A stretch of DNA of 64,000 bases from NCBI GenBank assembly GCA_003952965.2, contig CM025851.1, positions 1,823,307 to 1,887,306 on the forward strand, read 5' to 3'. Under the pieces are notes generated by a model that was not told where the DNA came from, made no database searches, and saw only the letters and a program-made list of their open reading frames with translations. This DNA comes from Morella rubra (Eukaryota; Streptophyta; Magnoliopsida; Fagales; Myricaceae). The first letter of the stretch is position 1, and each line of letters opens with the position of its first letter. Below are positions 44,704 through 56,985 of the stretch, one piece after another. A program made the position numbers and the translations under genes.

Positions 44704-46062
44704 TAGTATATTAATGACATTATAATTATAGTGACAACACATCCCAGCAACGAGGGCCCAATGCCAAGTGAATTTGTATGATGACCAAAAACTTTAATTT
44801 GCTTGCCCAGCTCTTTTACAAGAAACTAGACCCACGTGGATGAAGTAGAAAAGAATATATTATTCGTTGCTAATCCTGATTTAAACGGTATATGAAAATT
44901 TGGAAAGGGTAAAAGAATAATGCTCTTTTTAAATTCATCAATTATTATGAGTATAAAAATACACTTATGCTGTCAAAATTTACCATTAATTAAACCAAAG
45001 GAAAAAGATCTCCCTTTGACCTTCGGACAGGGTCTACCTGTGATCCGCGGGATTTTTTTGCCATAGAAAATGAAGTTAGTGCAGTCTCTGCAGGTAATGA
45101 GGGAAGAAGACAGACACAAAGCGTGCATAGTGCGCCCCCACAAACAGGCCAATTGAAAAAGGGCCATTTTTTTATTATTTTTTCCGTTGGTAAGTAAACA
45201 TCAAACCGGACTCAACAGAAAATCGTATAGAATTCACTAAAGACGCCTTCTTCTTTGCTTTGGATTTGTGGAAAGATTAAGAACTTGCAATTCCTCTAGA
45301 AGAGGGTAAGATTTGTAGTACTATAATGTAAAACAGTTGACCTCCCGTCAACAAATTTCCCCCCTAGCAGTGAAACGGCTCATGTTTGACCCATTGAAAG
45401 GCATGATTTGGTATCCCAAAAAATTCATTTTTTTTTTTGCTATAAGTTTTTATGTGTAGTAGAAAACATAATAAACAATTGTTATAATTAGATGAATACA
45501 ATATATTATCTATTCTCTCAGTGCACTATTTCAAGTGTTCACAACTGGTAGAGTGAAATGGACTCAAGCTGAAGTTTAATTAACAAACCAATGGCAGCTG
45601 AGCTAACCGCAATTTTTGTTTAATTAATCACAAACCAACCTTGGAGCTTTTTTTTTTTTTTTTTGGCTGAACAACCTTGGAGCTTAATTAGAGCTTCTCA
45701 CCGAATTTGCTACTTAAATTTCCAAGAAAGATGATCAAAGAAACGTTAAACAAGTTTCCGCCAGCTGTTTCAAACACGGAGGGTAAGGCAGAATTACTCA
45801 AATGACCGGTGGACTCTCTAGTGTGCTGAGTGGTGGGCTGCCTTCAACCACGATCTGTAAAGTCCAAAACCCATGTGAATATAAATGTAAACCAGAACCC
45901 AACTTCTTTGTAAACTTTGTCCTCTCACTTTCCTTGTTCGCGAACAACCGAAGGGAAATGTGAACAGAACAGTTCTTCAAACAAAGTCCACACATCCTCA
46001 CCCACCATCCACCATACAACCTGCAATTCCTCTACTTCACACAGCTCAATTCTGATTCAGCT
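44704..46062. other. Spacer upstream of LecRK copy 6
   Basis: AT-rich with no reliable gene. T homopolymers lie at about 45430 and 45648-45664. The 200 bases before 46063 should contain the promoter and leader. Confidence 0.5.
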
Positions 46063-48120
46063 ATGGCAGAAAGAATAATACTTTTCTGGGTTCTGTTTCT
46101 TCTCACAAACCGAGCCAAGTCTCAGCTTGAGGAACTATTCTTTAATGGGTTCAAAGGTGCAGCCAGCAACATGAGCTTGGATGGCGGTGCAGAGATCGAA
46201 GGCAATGGCATACTCCGGCTCACGAACTATACGCAGCGAGTAATAGGCCACGCGTTTTACCCACGTCCAATCCAATTCAAGAATTCCTCGAACGGAAAAG
46301 CTTTGTCCTTCTCCACCGCTTTTGCGTTCATCATCGTCCCCCAGTATGCTACTCTTGGCGGCCATGGCCTCGCTTTCACAATTTCTCCCACTAAAGAGCT
46401 TCCAGGGGTTCTTCCAAGCCAGTATCTTGGCCTACTCAACGCTAGTGATATGGGCAACTTCTCTAATCATATTTTTGCGGTGGAATTTGACACCGTCCAG
46501 GACTTCGAATTTGCGGACATCAATGACAACCATGTTGGCATCGACATCGACAGCCTAGTGTCAAACATATCTGTCGCGGCCGCATATTTTGATGGTAATA
46601 ATTCCAAGCAAGAGCTTAATTTGAAGAGTAGTCAGCTAATTCAGGCATGGATAGAGTATGATTCGCAAAGTAGTCGATTAGATGTAAAGCTTTCACCTTC
46701 ATCCGTCAAACCGAAGTCTACACTTTTGTCCTTTGAAGTGGATCTCTCATTGTTTCTTGAAGAATCAATGTACGTTGGATTTTCTTCTTCGACTGGTTTG
46801 CTCGCCAGCTCGCACTATATCATGGGATGGAGTTTTAAGATGAATGGAGAGGCTAAATCTCTCTACTTAGATAAACTTCCTTCACTCCCAGTGCCTAAAG
46901 AGAACCACACAGGCCTCATCGTCGGTGTTTCAGTTTCAGTTTCTTTGGTGATGATTTTGGCGATTGGATTGTCCTTTTACCTCTTCAGAAAGATCAAGAA
47001 CGCTGATGTGATTGAAGACTGGGAGCTTGATATTGCTCCACATAGATTTTCTTACAAGGAGCTCAAGAAAGCTACAAGGGGTTTCAGAGACAGGGAGCTT
47101 CTCGGCTTTGGGGGGTTTGGTCGTGTTTACAAAGGAACTCTGCCAAGTTCGAACATCGACGTCGCGGTTAAGCGAATTTCGCATGAATCAAAGCAGGGTT
47201 TGCCAGAATTCGTGTCAGAGATTGCCAGTATGGGTCGTCTTCGTCACAGACATTTGGTTCAATTGTTAGGATGGTGCCGGCGGCGAGGCGATCTGTTACT
47301 GGTTTACGATTTTATGCCTAATGGAAGCTTAGACAAGTACCTCTTTGATGAGCCCAAAACAATTCTGAGCTGGGAGCAAAGGTTCAAGATCATCAAAGGT
47401 GTGGCTTCTGGTCTTTTATATTTACATGAGGAGTGGGAACAAACTGTAATTCACAGAGACATTAAGGCAGGGAATGTTTTGTTGGATTCTGAGGTAAATG
47501 GACGACTTAGTGACTTCGGTCTCGCTAAACTGTATGACCACGGCTCCAATCCAAGCACAACCAGGGTGGTGGGCACGCTGGGTTATCTAGCCCCGGAGCT
47601 CACACGCACAGGCAAGCCTACAACCAGCTCAGATGTGTTTGCATTTGGTGCTCTGTTGCTTGAAGTGGTCTGTGGTAGAAGACCCGTTGAGCCTAAAGCA
47701 TTGCCTGAGGAGCTTATCTTGGTGGATTGGGTGTGGGAGAAATGGAGAGTAGGAGCAATTCTTGAGGTTGTTGACCCAAAATTGGGGAGTGAGTTTGATG
47801 AGCTTGAGGCTGTTGTGGTGCTCAAGTTAGGCTTGATGTGTTCCAACAATGCGCCCAAGGCACGCCCCATCATGAGGCAGGTGGTGAGGTACTTGGAAGG
47901 GGAGGTGCCCCTGCCTGCGGCTGTGGAAGCACCAGATGCATATGACGAAAAAAAAGGTCGTGCTGGTGGGGCATTGGAGGATTATGTGCATTCTTATCCA
48001 TCATCGTCAAATTTTGAGAAAGCGAGCACGCGTTCATCCGCCGGCGATGATGGGGAAGCTGACATTGAAGCTGATCTACCCACACCTCTTTCATTTCCCA
48101 GCAGAAGCGAAGCGAGGTAG
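46063..48120 (+). CDS. LecRK-S.4: L-type lectin receptor-like kinase, closest to LecRK-S.4 (copy 6)
   Basis: Intronless, 685 residues. It has signal peptide [20 protein letters not shown] and a lectin domain (about 21-270) with [13 protein letters not shown] and [11 protein letters not shown]. The membrane helix is about 284-306 and the kinase about 338-615: [11 protein letters not shown] from 348, [13 protein letters not shown] with HRD at 464-466, DFG at 484-486 and GTLGYLAPE. Of the six copies it looks most like Arabidopsis LecRK-S.4 ([10 protein letters not shown] start, [40 protein letters not shown]), so it may be the conserved founder and the others local expansions. That ranking is from memory, not an alignment. 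Kinase residues are complete. The short tail ends in acidic [12 protein letters not shown]. Confidence 0.95.
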   Translation: MAERIILFWVLFLLTNRAKSQLEELFFNGFKGAASNMSLDGGAEIEGNGILRLTNYTQRVIGHAFYPRPIQFKNSSNGKALSFSTAFAFIIVPQYATLGGHGLAFTISPTKELPGVLPSQYLGLLNASDMGNFSNHIFAVEFDTVQDFEFADINDNHVGIDIDSLVSNISVAAAYFDGNNSKQELNLKSSQLIQAWIEYDSQSSRLDVKLSPSSVKPKSTLLSFEVDLSLFLEESMYVGFSSSTGLLASSHYIMGWSFKMNGEAKSLYLDKLPSLPVPKENHTGLIVGVSVSVSLVMILAIGLSFYLFRKIKNADVIEDWELDIAPHRFSYKELKKATRGFRDRELLGFGGFGRVYKGTLPSSNIDVAVKRISHESKQGLPEFVSEIASMGRLRHRHLVQLLGWCRRRGDLLLVYDFMPNGSLDKYLFDEPKTILSWEQRFKIIKGVASGLLYLHEEWEQTVIHRDIKAGNVLLDSEVNGRLSDFGLAKLYDHGSNPSTTRVVGTLGYLAPELTRTGKPTTSSDVFAFGALLLEVVCGRRPVEPKALPEELILVDWVWEKWRVGAILEVVDPKLGSEFDELEAVVVLKLGLMCSNNAPKARPIMRQVVRYLEGEVPLPAAVEAPDAYDEKKGRAGGALEDYVHSYPSSSNFEKASTRSSAGDDGEADIEADLPTPLSFPSRSEAR

Positions 48121-50185
48121 CCATGATAGAGCTCCAAATCTCCTTTTTTTTTTTTTGTTTTTTCTTTTTCTTTCCATGTTGTTGGACTTAAATTCTTCTA
48201 TATATTTATGTTTATAAATATGTGTTGATGTAATTAAACTAATTGTTGCCCGTTCTTTTCGTGAGGCTGTAAATACTAAAAAATATACTAGCAGAATTTG
48301 TGTTCTGTGGTCTTGTTCTTCTTCCTGTGCAAGTGCAAGAAATCGTTGCGACATCTCAAACTGCGGATGTCTCCTAACAGTTGTCGCGTTAATGATCATG
48401 TCCCTTCTGGGTTTTCATAAATGCTGCAGCCTGCATATACTATAAGATTTACGCACGAGAAACATGAGGCCTTGAGGGGGTAGGCTTTATGAGATTAACA
48501 TTGCAACACAAACGAGAGTGATATAAAATAATGTTTAGACGGCAACTAACTATCCAACAACCAGTGTAGACATTCTCCAATAAAAATTCTTGCAATGATA
48601 ACTTTGCAATAAAGAGTTTAAGGAAGGAACGTCCTCATCTTCGCCATTCTTCTCCAATTAACTTCAACAAACATCTTGTTAGAATTATTTGAGTGCTGGC
48701 TTGTGATTTGCCAACCAAGAAGCTACACGTGACCGCACGAGAGTGGCAGCTTCTTCAATCTTTGTCCTTTTCCTAATCTGTACTGTTTCTTTAAAACTTA
48801 TTCTTTAGTGGTGGAAAGAGAAAGAGCATCCATTTTTTTTTTTTTTTTTTGTCTTTTTTCTTTTGTCTCCCTCTCTAAGGTATTCTTCTAGTCCCTTTCG
48901 TCTGACGTCATTCCTCACTCGGCAAAGCATCTTGGTGGTTGCCCCCCGCTGGGCCACTGCAAAATACCCCGTGTCTATTCCGTGAATCACAATCATTCAA
49001 ATTTCCCGACAGACCATTCTTGCTTCCAAATAAACAAAGAGTAACGTGCCTAAAAAAAACAGAAAAAAAAAAAAACAAAGATGCCTTTTATACCCTTCCT
49101 TTCTTTTTTCTTCATACACTTCCTCTTAATTAGGGTGTTCAAAATTTTAAAATAAATATAAAAATTGGTAAAAATAAAATAAAAGAGAGAAAATTTGAAT
49201 GAAATTTTAATATTTATTATACGGAAAAAAAGATGATTTGATAAAAAAAAATTATTTTATAATTTTTTAATTAAATCAAAATTTTGACACTCGACCACCA
49301 AAATTGGAGGAGCTCCTATTTCTTAACCAGGAGGAACTTTCCAGCTGCTCTATATCCAACACATCTCTTTTTCTTCTTCTGTATACTTTCTTATATCTCT
49401 TCCATACCCATGAAATATTGCCTACCATTTGGAGATGTTAGGATACCTCTAAGGCAGACCATTACTTAATGAGAGAAAAATGTAGGGGGCATTCAAAACC
49501 TGATAATGTTGGAGATTTTTACCATGTGAAATTCAGATTACATGTTTGCATAGCATAAGCTTTTAAAGTGTGGAGAGAGAGTCTAGAGGCAACCGCCCCA
49601 CTTCATAAAGGTGGATCACATTCAAAACATGATTATTGGTGTTCGAATGTTCAAAACATGACGATCTCGTCACAGGTTGTAAGCATATTACTGTTCGGGA
49701 ATCCTGAGCCAGCAGTCTTTTGGACTTCTCGTATGTCGGTGCGCAATGGCAGCTGGTACCAAATACCGTATCTTACTGAAACAAAAAACTAAAAACTATG
49801 CACAGAATAGTAGAACCCAAAACATGGATCTATACACAAAAATGCTTCAAGCAAGAAAGGATAAAATTCAAATAACCTTCATTTCTAAATCTTTAGTGCA
49901 TGTACAGCTTCAATCTGTTTGTTCAAATGGATTGAATGTTTTCGGAGCTAAATAAGGGAAGATACGTAATGTACAAGAGCATCTTAATTCTACGACTATA
50001 CACATGCTTCTAGTTCTTAGCTACAGTGCCCTATCTCTAACATGAAGACCATCTAAATGTGCTTGGAGACATAACAAACACGCACATTTACTTATAATCT
50101 TCTCTCTGCTTGGCCATCCTGGAGGAGGTAACAAGTCATCAACATGGAAATTCGAGGTCAAAATTGAAGTTTTTTGGATCATGTT
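48121..50185. other. Spacer between LecRK cluster and hAT-derived gene
   Basis: Contains the 3' UTR of the last LecRK, poly-T tracts (about 48150 and 48833-48850), and an AT-rich block at about 49135-49290. The last few hundred bases are likely 3' UTR of the minus-strand gene. No further gene was seen. Confidence 0.5.
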
Positions 50186-53077
50186 CTAATGGTGCGCTTC
50201 AGTGTCTTCATCATTTTCCTCATCCTCTTTCTCTCTGTTAAGAATCTCATGGTCATCAAACCCTGCAAATTGATAGGAAAAAAAAAAGATATTAACATAC
50301 GAATTTGTTGACAATGTTCACATTAAGGAACTCATATTACCTCCACCCAAGTCTTCAGCTTCATCATTTGAAGCTTTTAAAAGCATAGAGTTAATGGAAG
50401 GTGGATCAACTGACATCCAATCTATGCCCCCATAATCATCTACACAAATGTCCTTCCCCGTGATCCAGTCTTCAACAACACTAACGCTGTCAAATGATAT
50501 TGGGTCAATACAATCCCGTTCTTCGCTCTTACCAACCCTGTAGAAAAGTTAAGACAGAAATTATAACATTTCATCCCTCCACTGGTAAACAACCTTTTAT
50601 ACCTCTACAAAAGGACCATTGTTTCTACTCACATTTGTCTCAGTCGCAAATTGTACTCAACAAAGACTAGGTCGCTAAGGCGTTGACGCTCTAGGTAGTT
50701 CCTTGTGTCATGTTCCTGTTCGAAAGGAATACCATTTCTTCTACCTCTAATTGAACTGCAAGTTTGACTGAGAATACGGATAGCCAGACGCGCCAAATTT
50801 GGGCAACCTCCTCCATAAGTTGACCACCACTCGGCTAAACAAATAGCATAGTTAAGAAACAGATCGAATGATTTCCAAACTTAACAGGAAAAAACTAGAC
50901 AGAAGAGAGGTGAAAAATGAATTCTGCTTCTGAAATGCAGGCAAGATGAGGAGCGGAGGTATTCTACCGATGCATGATTGGCAGAAGTTTTCACCTCTGT
51001 GAGAACTGGAAGCCCTCTTAAATCAGTACAGGGAGGATTTACTGATGAATGCTTCCAGGTTGTCAAATGTATGCCATATGTATAAGCATGGTTTTCATTT
51101 GAACTAATCAGGCTTGCTCTATGCATGGCAGATTACGATGACAAGCTTCTTTACAGTGCTAGGATTCTTAATTAATGCAAGACTATTACAAGAGCGAGAA
51201 TGAATGTATTTGCCAAATAATTATTTACATGGCATCTAAAGTTGAAACACAAAATCCAATCCAGAATGAATGAATGACAGACCCTCACCGGGAAGCAGAG
51301 TGTCTCTGGCTCTAATTGCCATCTTCCTTCCAAAATCTCCAATAACATTCTTGTATGAGTTTATCTCCTTGATGATTTTATCTTGAACTTTGGTATCAGG
51401 AACCAATCTCTCTATGCAATCAAACATCCCCGAAAGGATCTCACTGTGCATGTCCCCTTCAATGCTATAAAAGAACTCTGGGTTGAGGTAGAAGCCTGCA
51501 GCATGAAGCGGAAGCTTCTGATGCTGTTCCCACCTGTGATCTATAATATTCCAGTATACAATATAATCCTCTCTCTTCAGAAGTTCTTTCTTAATTGTTT
51601 CTTTTGTGCGATACATTCCTGCATAAATATATCCCATGGCAGGCCTCTTCTCGCTACTAGCTATCCTCACAAGTCGCAAGAGCGGATCTGTTAAGCGGAC
51701 TATCAGAATGCATGAGGACCAAAATGACTGATTAGTTACAAAATCTAACATTGCCAGTCCCTCGGTTTTCTTTGAATAGGGGCAGTCCATCCACTCCTGC
51801 GAAGTAACCATGGCCTGCAAATTGTGTTTAAGATCCACCATTCGTTTCAATATTGTAAAGTTTGTAGCTGAGCGAGTGACTCCCGGTTCAACAAGGTCAT
51901 TGCCATAAGTATACCTTCTCACCATATTCAAAATAACATTATGATTGTAGACAAATTTTGTGATAGATCTAGCCTGTTCAATTACCACATTTATCCACTC
52001 AAGATGTAAAAAATCCTCGAGTATCAAATCTATGGAACGAGTTGCGCAAGGCATCCAATACAGAGTGGGGAAAGTCTCGGTCAACCTCCTGCCTGCAATA
52101 GTGTATTGATCGTCCCCATTAGAAATTACTTGCAGCACATTTCTTACTCCAACTTCTTCCACCACTTGCCTAAACAACTCATACAAAGCATCGGATGAAT
52201 TTAAAATGTCAGATGCATCCTCAGATTTCAAAAACACGGTTCCTTCAGGACAATACACCAAAAAGTTGAGCAACGTTCTACCAGGTTCTGTACACCACTG
52301 ATCGACCAAAACCGAACAACCAGTTCTTGCCCATGTTGTCCTGTACTTCTCAGTCTCATTCTTCACTTCTTCAACTGAATTCTTCAAAATCCAACCACGA
52401 AGATCATGATAGGAGGGTGGCAAAACTCCGGATCCTCCCAAAGCAATTGCATCAAGCATTGGTTGGAAATAAATCGAGTTCACAGCATCCAGAGGTGCCC
52501 CTACATCATACAAAAACCGCCCTATTGCCATATGAACATGAGTGTTGACCCTTTTTGAAACTACAGCTACACCACTAGCACCAGCTCCAGCATCAGCATT
52601 TGCCAAAGAATTCTTACCTCTCTCCCTCTTCTTTCTTTGCCCACTCCGATTAATAGTTCCTTCCCGATTAACAAACACATTGAAATTGGGCTCAAGTGCA
52701 TCCGAATCTCCAATCAACTGGAGTCCAGTAGTCCCTTCACACTGATTAGCAACAGCACCCATCTCGCTAGAAACCGGGTTAACATTCAAAATGGTTTCCT
52801 CAATTTTCTGCTTCCTCCTCTTCTTCACCACAACCCCCTCTAAACTTTGTTGCATCGAGACCCGAACATCCGGTGGAACTCTCAGACAAGTAGAGGCATT
52901 ACCCTTATGACCTGCGAGATGTTCCTTAATCCTATGAATCCCACCACCTTTAAACAATTTGCCACAATATATACACTTGAGCTGCACCCTTTCCCCATTC
53001 TTAAACATTTGACAATGCTTCCATGCCGGGTCGTGTTTCTGGGACGTTATGGGGATTGGTTCCAAACTCGAAGCCAT
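50186..53077 (-). CDS. BED zinc-finger / DUF659 / hAT-dimerisation protein (domesticated hAT transposase type)
   Basis: Four coding exons on the minus strand: 53077..51289, 50834..50633, 50537..50341 and 50262..50186, all GT-AG with consistent phases, giving 754 residues. The N-terminal BED-type finger is at about residues 17-62 (WKHCQMF...CIYCGKLFKGG..RIKEHLAGHKG). A basic linker with KKRRKQK is a likely nuclear signal. The DUF659 / hAT core follows (FQPMLDAIALGG...SVLVDQWCTEPGR). The C-terminal hAT dimerisation motif EWWSTYGGGCPNLARLAIRI spans the first splice. The tail is acidic. No terminal inverted repeats were seen around the gene, it has introns, and the frame is intact, so it looks like a host gene of the group that includes Arabidopsis At3g22220/At4g15020, not a mobile element. 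The molecular role is unknown; DNA binding is inferred. Confidence 0.88.
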
Positions 53078-53345
53078 TTAACTAACATTTTAACAATGGA
53101 AATTTCTAAACATTACCACAAAAGCAAGGAAACAGACTACAACACGCATAATATACATAAAAGCTTCCCACAAAAAAAAATGCAATTCGAAAAAGGGTAT
53201 ATTTTGCACTCGTTTTAATTTTATAAAACACGGACACCGAGCAATAGCAAGGCCAGAGAGGGAGAACTTACCCGTTGTGGGTTCTTTGAAAGCCGTCGAG
53301 AGAGAGAGAGAGAGAAAAAACCGAGTTAGAGGGTTTGCGAGTTTA
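53078..53345 (-). promoter_or_regulatory. 5' leader of the hAT-derived gene, with probable leader intron
   Basis: On the minus strand a consensus donor CGG|GTAAGT occurs at 53271, with an AG acceptor just before the ATG (about 53085), suggesting an intron in the 5' UTR. A (GA)n tract lies at about 53298-53316. The splice is inferred from motifs only. Confidence 0.4.
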
Positions 53346-53834
53346 TAAACCGCGGATGTATAACCTGATGGACCGGTTAGGGCAGCTGTCAGCCGGTTGA
53401 GTTTACCTTTTAATGTACTCGGTTTAACCGGGTGACCGGTTAGATCGCAGTCAAAGCTTAATGGACCGGTCTTGAGGCTGGTAAAACCGAGACTTCCCAG
53501 TTACCTAGCTCGAAAGCCGGAGAGGTCGAATCATACCCCCGACCGGCCGCCGGCCGGCAATTGGGACGAACCGGCGATTCATTATTGAATTTCAGATATG
53601 GTTTTTCCCTCTCAAAAGCTACAAAGTCAAAGCTTCGATTGGTCCTATGAAGCTACAGGTTCTTCGGGTTCTGCTTGGTTCTTGGAAAAATGACGGAAGA
53701 GAAAAAGAACTTTCTTTCGAAACAAACAGATGTTTGGCACTCTGAAATTCAGGAACCTCATATTACATCCGTGATTAGGATTTTGAGGGTAGCTATTGTT
53801 TTTTCTCGTTAAGAGATAAAATACACTAGCCTTT

Positions 53835-54305
53835 TCAATTTTTGTCAAATTAACTACAAAATGTTTTTCACTTTGCATCCAAAGTATCATTTTTGTCACA
53901 TTTCATCCTCAAACTATCATGTCCCAACAGTTTGCACCCTCCGTCTATAATTTTCGTCAATTTAGACGGAAAACTAATCACATGCGTCTCACGTAACTTT
54001 TTCTCACATAATTTTTTCATTTTACCCTTTGTTTGTTTTACCGCTAACATTCCAACTAAAGGGTGCAAAGTGAAAAAAAAAATGATAATTTGAGGATGAT
54101 AAATGTAAACTAAACGAAAGGCAAAAATAATAGATCATATGAAAAAAAGTCACGTGAGACGTACGTAATTGATTTTCTGTTTAAATTGATAAAAATTATA
54201 AGCAGAGAGTGCAAACTGTTGGAACATGATAGTTTGAAAGTGAAACGTGACCAAAGTGATATTTTAGAGTATAAAGTGAAAAAGTTACGGTGATTCGAGG
54301 CCTAT
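53835..54305. mobile_element. Foldback (MITE-like) element of about 470 bp
   Basis: The arms at about 53835-54060 and 54070-54305 mirror each other: AAACTATCATGTCCCAACAG with CTGTTGGAACATGATAGTTT, and GTCTCACGTAACTTTTT with AAAAAGTCACGTGAGAC. No open reading frame of note. It lies between the hAT-derived gene and the thaumatin-like gene. Confidence 0.85.
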
Positions 54306-55193
54306 ATCCATGCAGAGGCGCAGCCGCTCATGGACCTGCAAATACGTGTCCATGTCATGGAATTTTGAGAAAGTGGGGGGGGGGAAGCGTAAGTCACTGA
54401 TTTGGTGCCCCTCTACCCTGAGTTTGTCATCACCCGCAGAAGTCTATTTAGGACGGTTTTGTATTTTACAAGGATTAGGGACGAGTGTATCTGAAATAGT
54501 ATTGAAATCTCAAGTGGTGAAAACTGTTAGAACTGGCCTAAGCTGACTGGGGTGTGTATTTAAGTGAATTTTTTAAAGTTAAAATCTAAAGTAAAAGGTT
54601 TTGTCATAAAAAGGTTCCGTTAGAAATGTCATCCATTTTCCTTTTTTCAGTCTACTGTTTTTACCCTCCCCGCGACTCCATTTTACAAGGATTAGGGACG
54701 AGTTATCATAGTTTGAAACAGGCGTGGTTAGAAGTATTATCTATGTAAATGGCAATCTGCTTCTAAATTGAATTAAACTGTTTTCTAAAGTAATTCGAAA
54801 TATCTTTTTAGCAAAATGTTTAAAGACAAAATGAACTCTTAAACTACATTTCAATTTGACAGTTAATTTATATTGACCGAAATATTCTTTAAAGACTCCA
54901 AAAGAATTAAATAAAAATATAGAAATCTATTTTATTTTTATATATTTTTATATTTTTTAAAAGGGTATTTCAGTCTATCCAGGTCAATTTCTGTATTCTT
55001 GCTCTTTAGTATCTTCTTTAGCGAACCGTGTTTTGGCAGTTGCTCAGCGGTTAGAAATTCTCTCGTGGCCGCGAAAGAGAAGGAAGCCTTCCTCTCCCCG
55101 TCTCTCTATCGGGATCGCAGTCTGTCTCTGTGACGCCCATAATATACACCCAACGACCATTCAGTTTCACATCCTACATTCCTAGATATAGAA
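54306..55193. other. Spacer and promoter of thaumatin-like gene
   Basis: AT-rich, with a repeated phrase TTACAAGGATTAGGGACGAGT (about 54466 and 54683). No gene was found before the ATG at 55194. Confidence 0.5.
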
Positions 55194-56166
55194 ATGCCGA
55201 ATTCCTCGTTGCTTCTCTTCCTCTGCATTCTCTACTCCCTCTGCGTCTCAGGTACTCTCTCGCTCTCTCTCTTCCCCCCATCACCTGATCACCCTAACGC
55301 ATACACACGACAAGGGGCATGAAAACTGTGGAAGCCTTCTAATTTCTAATTGAACGATGCATTTTATCCACCAATATTTATATGTCTTCAATGTTTCTTC
55401 TCTTACATGTTTTCCACTGTTTCATATGGTGCAACATAAAGCAGTAGAAAACGCTTACTTACGTTATCGACTATGGCGTGTGTTTGCAGATGCGGTAGAA
55501 CTCATAGTAGTGAACCACTGTAAGGAGAGCATATGGCCTGGAGTACTTGGCAGTGCGGGGCAACCAACTCCAAAAGATGGTGGCTTCCATCTCTATAGCG
55601 GTGAGCAAGTAGTCCTTGAAGTGCCGGAGAGATGGTCTGGAAGAATATGGGGCAGACAAGGCTGCTGCTTCAGTGAACAACCAGGCAAACGATCATGCCA
55701 AACGGGGGACTGCGCGGGGCTTTTACATTGCCAAGGCATTGGCGGACTGCCCCCTGCAACCGTAGTCGAAATGACACTTGGAACCTCCAACTCCGCCTTG
55801 CATTACTATGATGTGAGTTTGGTCGATGGTTTTAACCTGCCTGTGTCAATGGTTCCTATAGGAGGGGGAATGGGATGTGGAGTAGCCGCGTGTGAGGCTG
55901 ACTTGAACGTTTGTTGCCCCTCTCCCTTGGTGTTAAAGCGAGAAGGGAAGGTGGTGGGCTGCAAGAGCGCTTGTTTGGCCGCGAGGTCGGATAGGTATTG
56001 TTGCACCGGGGACTATGCGAATCCTAAAAGCTGCAAGCCAACGGTGTTTTCCCACCTTTTTAAGGCCGTTTGCCCCCGAGCTTACAGTTATGCATACGAT
56101 TATTCTACCGCGCTTAAGACATGCAGGGCTCCACGGTATATCATCACGTTTTGCCCTCCTAAGTGA
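55194..56166 (+). CDS. Thaumatin-like protein (PR-5 family), secreted
   Basis: Two exons, 55194-55251 and 55490-56166, joined in phase 1 (CAG|GTACT donor, TTTGCAG acceptor), give 244 residues. Exon 1 encodes the signal peptide [20 protein letters not shown]. The mature part starts [20 protein letters not shown], which fits the thaumatin fold opening. The family signature is near residues 85-100 ([16 protein letters not shown]). Acidic-cleft residues appear in GRIWG, VVEMTLG and [11 protein letters not shown] count 18 cysteines in the mature part against the usual 16. The end is TFCPP. Length and layout are standard for large TLPs. Family members are apoplastic; some bind or hydrolyse beta-glucans and are induced by pathogens, others act in development. 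There is no vacuolar-type C-terminal extension. Confidence 0.94.
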
Positions 56167-56985
56167 TTGACGATTTAGGCAGATGAATTTAGGAGGTAAT
56201 CTATGGCTACTGGGACTGCTTTGTATTATGTCTATGGCACTTGTAATCACTACGGTTCAAGAATTTCTTCGTGGCGCTTTATTGGAGTAGAATGTCATTT
56301 GATATTTTACATATAAACTAAAACAAACTGAGGGAGTCGACTCTTTATTTCAACCCAGTGACAAGATATCCTGGACCTGATTATATTTCCCCCACAGGAT
56401 GTTGTCAATGCCACTCGAAATTACCTTCCCAATTTGCATTGTCGAACCTAAATAATCCTAAAGATCAATGAGCTAGTTTAAGTGGGTATTTCACGTAACC
56501 ACTAACTTCAATTGAACAAAAGCCATCAGTCACCAAACTGGATCCACCTTACCTACCAATTAGCGGCAATTTGCAAACAATAACTTTTAGACATACCATT
56601 GAGACAAAAGAGCGGAAGAAACGTTCTTTGAACAAAATAAAATATTCCATGCTCAACGAAAATTTCTGGACTCTCTCCTAAACACAAAGGCTCTCTCCAC
56701 CTGGTAACAATTTGTACAGTCACGGTTACAAATCCACCAACTTTTTTACACCGTTAAAACTCGTACACTATCTCCTCTGCAAGGGCATCGGGTGCGTTCC
56801 CCATCTGAGCCACAGCTAAGCCTGTTTCTAGGTATATCCTCAAACTAACAATGTACAGTTTTAAGTACAGCACCAATTTTATTTTCAATCAGCTCTAGAA
56901 CGAGCCATTAGAAGACGAGAGAAAAAGAAGAAAAGCGGAAGGGTGCTCATACTATCCTCAGTTAGCTGTACAAGAACTTCGTTTC
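56167..56985. other. Convergent 3' region between thaumatin-like and Pumilio genes
   Basis: Holds the 3' UTRs of the two converging genes. No other gene was seen. Confidence 0.5.

Noticed and set aside
47870..48399. Minus-strand frames over the LecRK copy 6 tail and 3' UTR
   Set aside because: They are antisense shadows of a low-complexity tail with homopolymers and show no domain.
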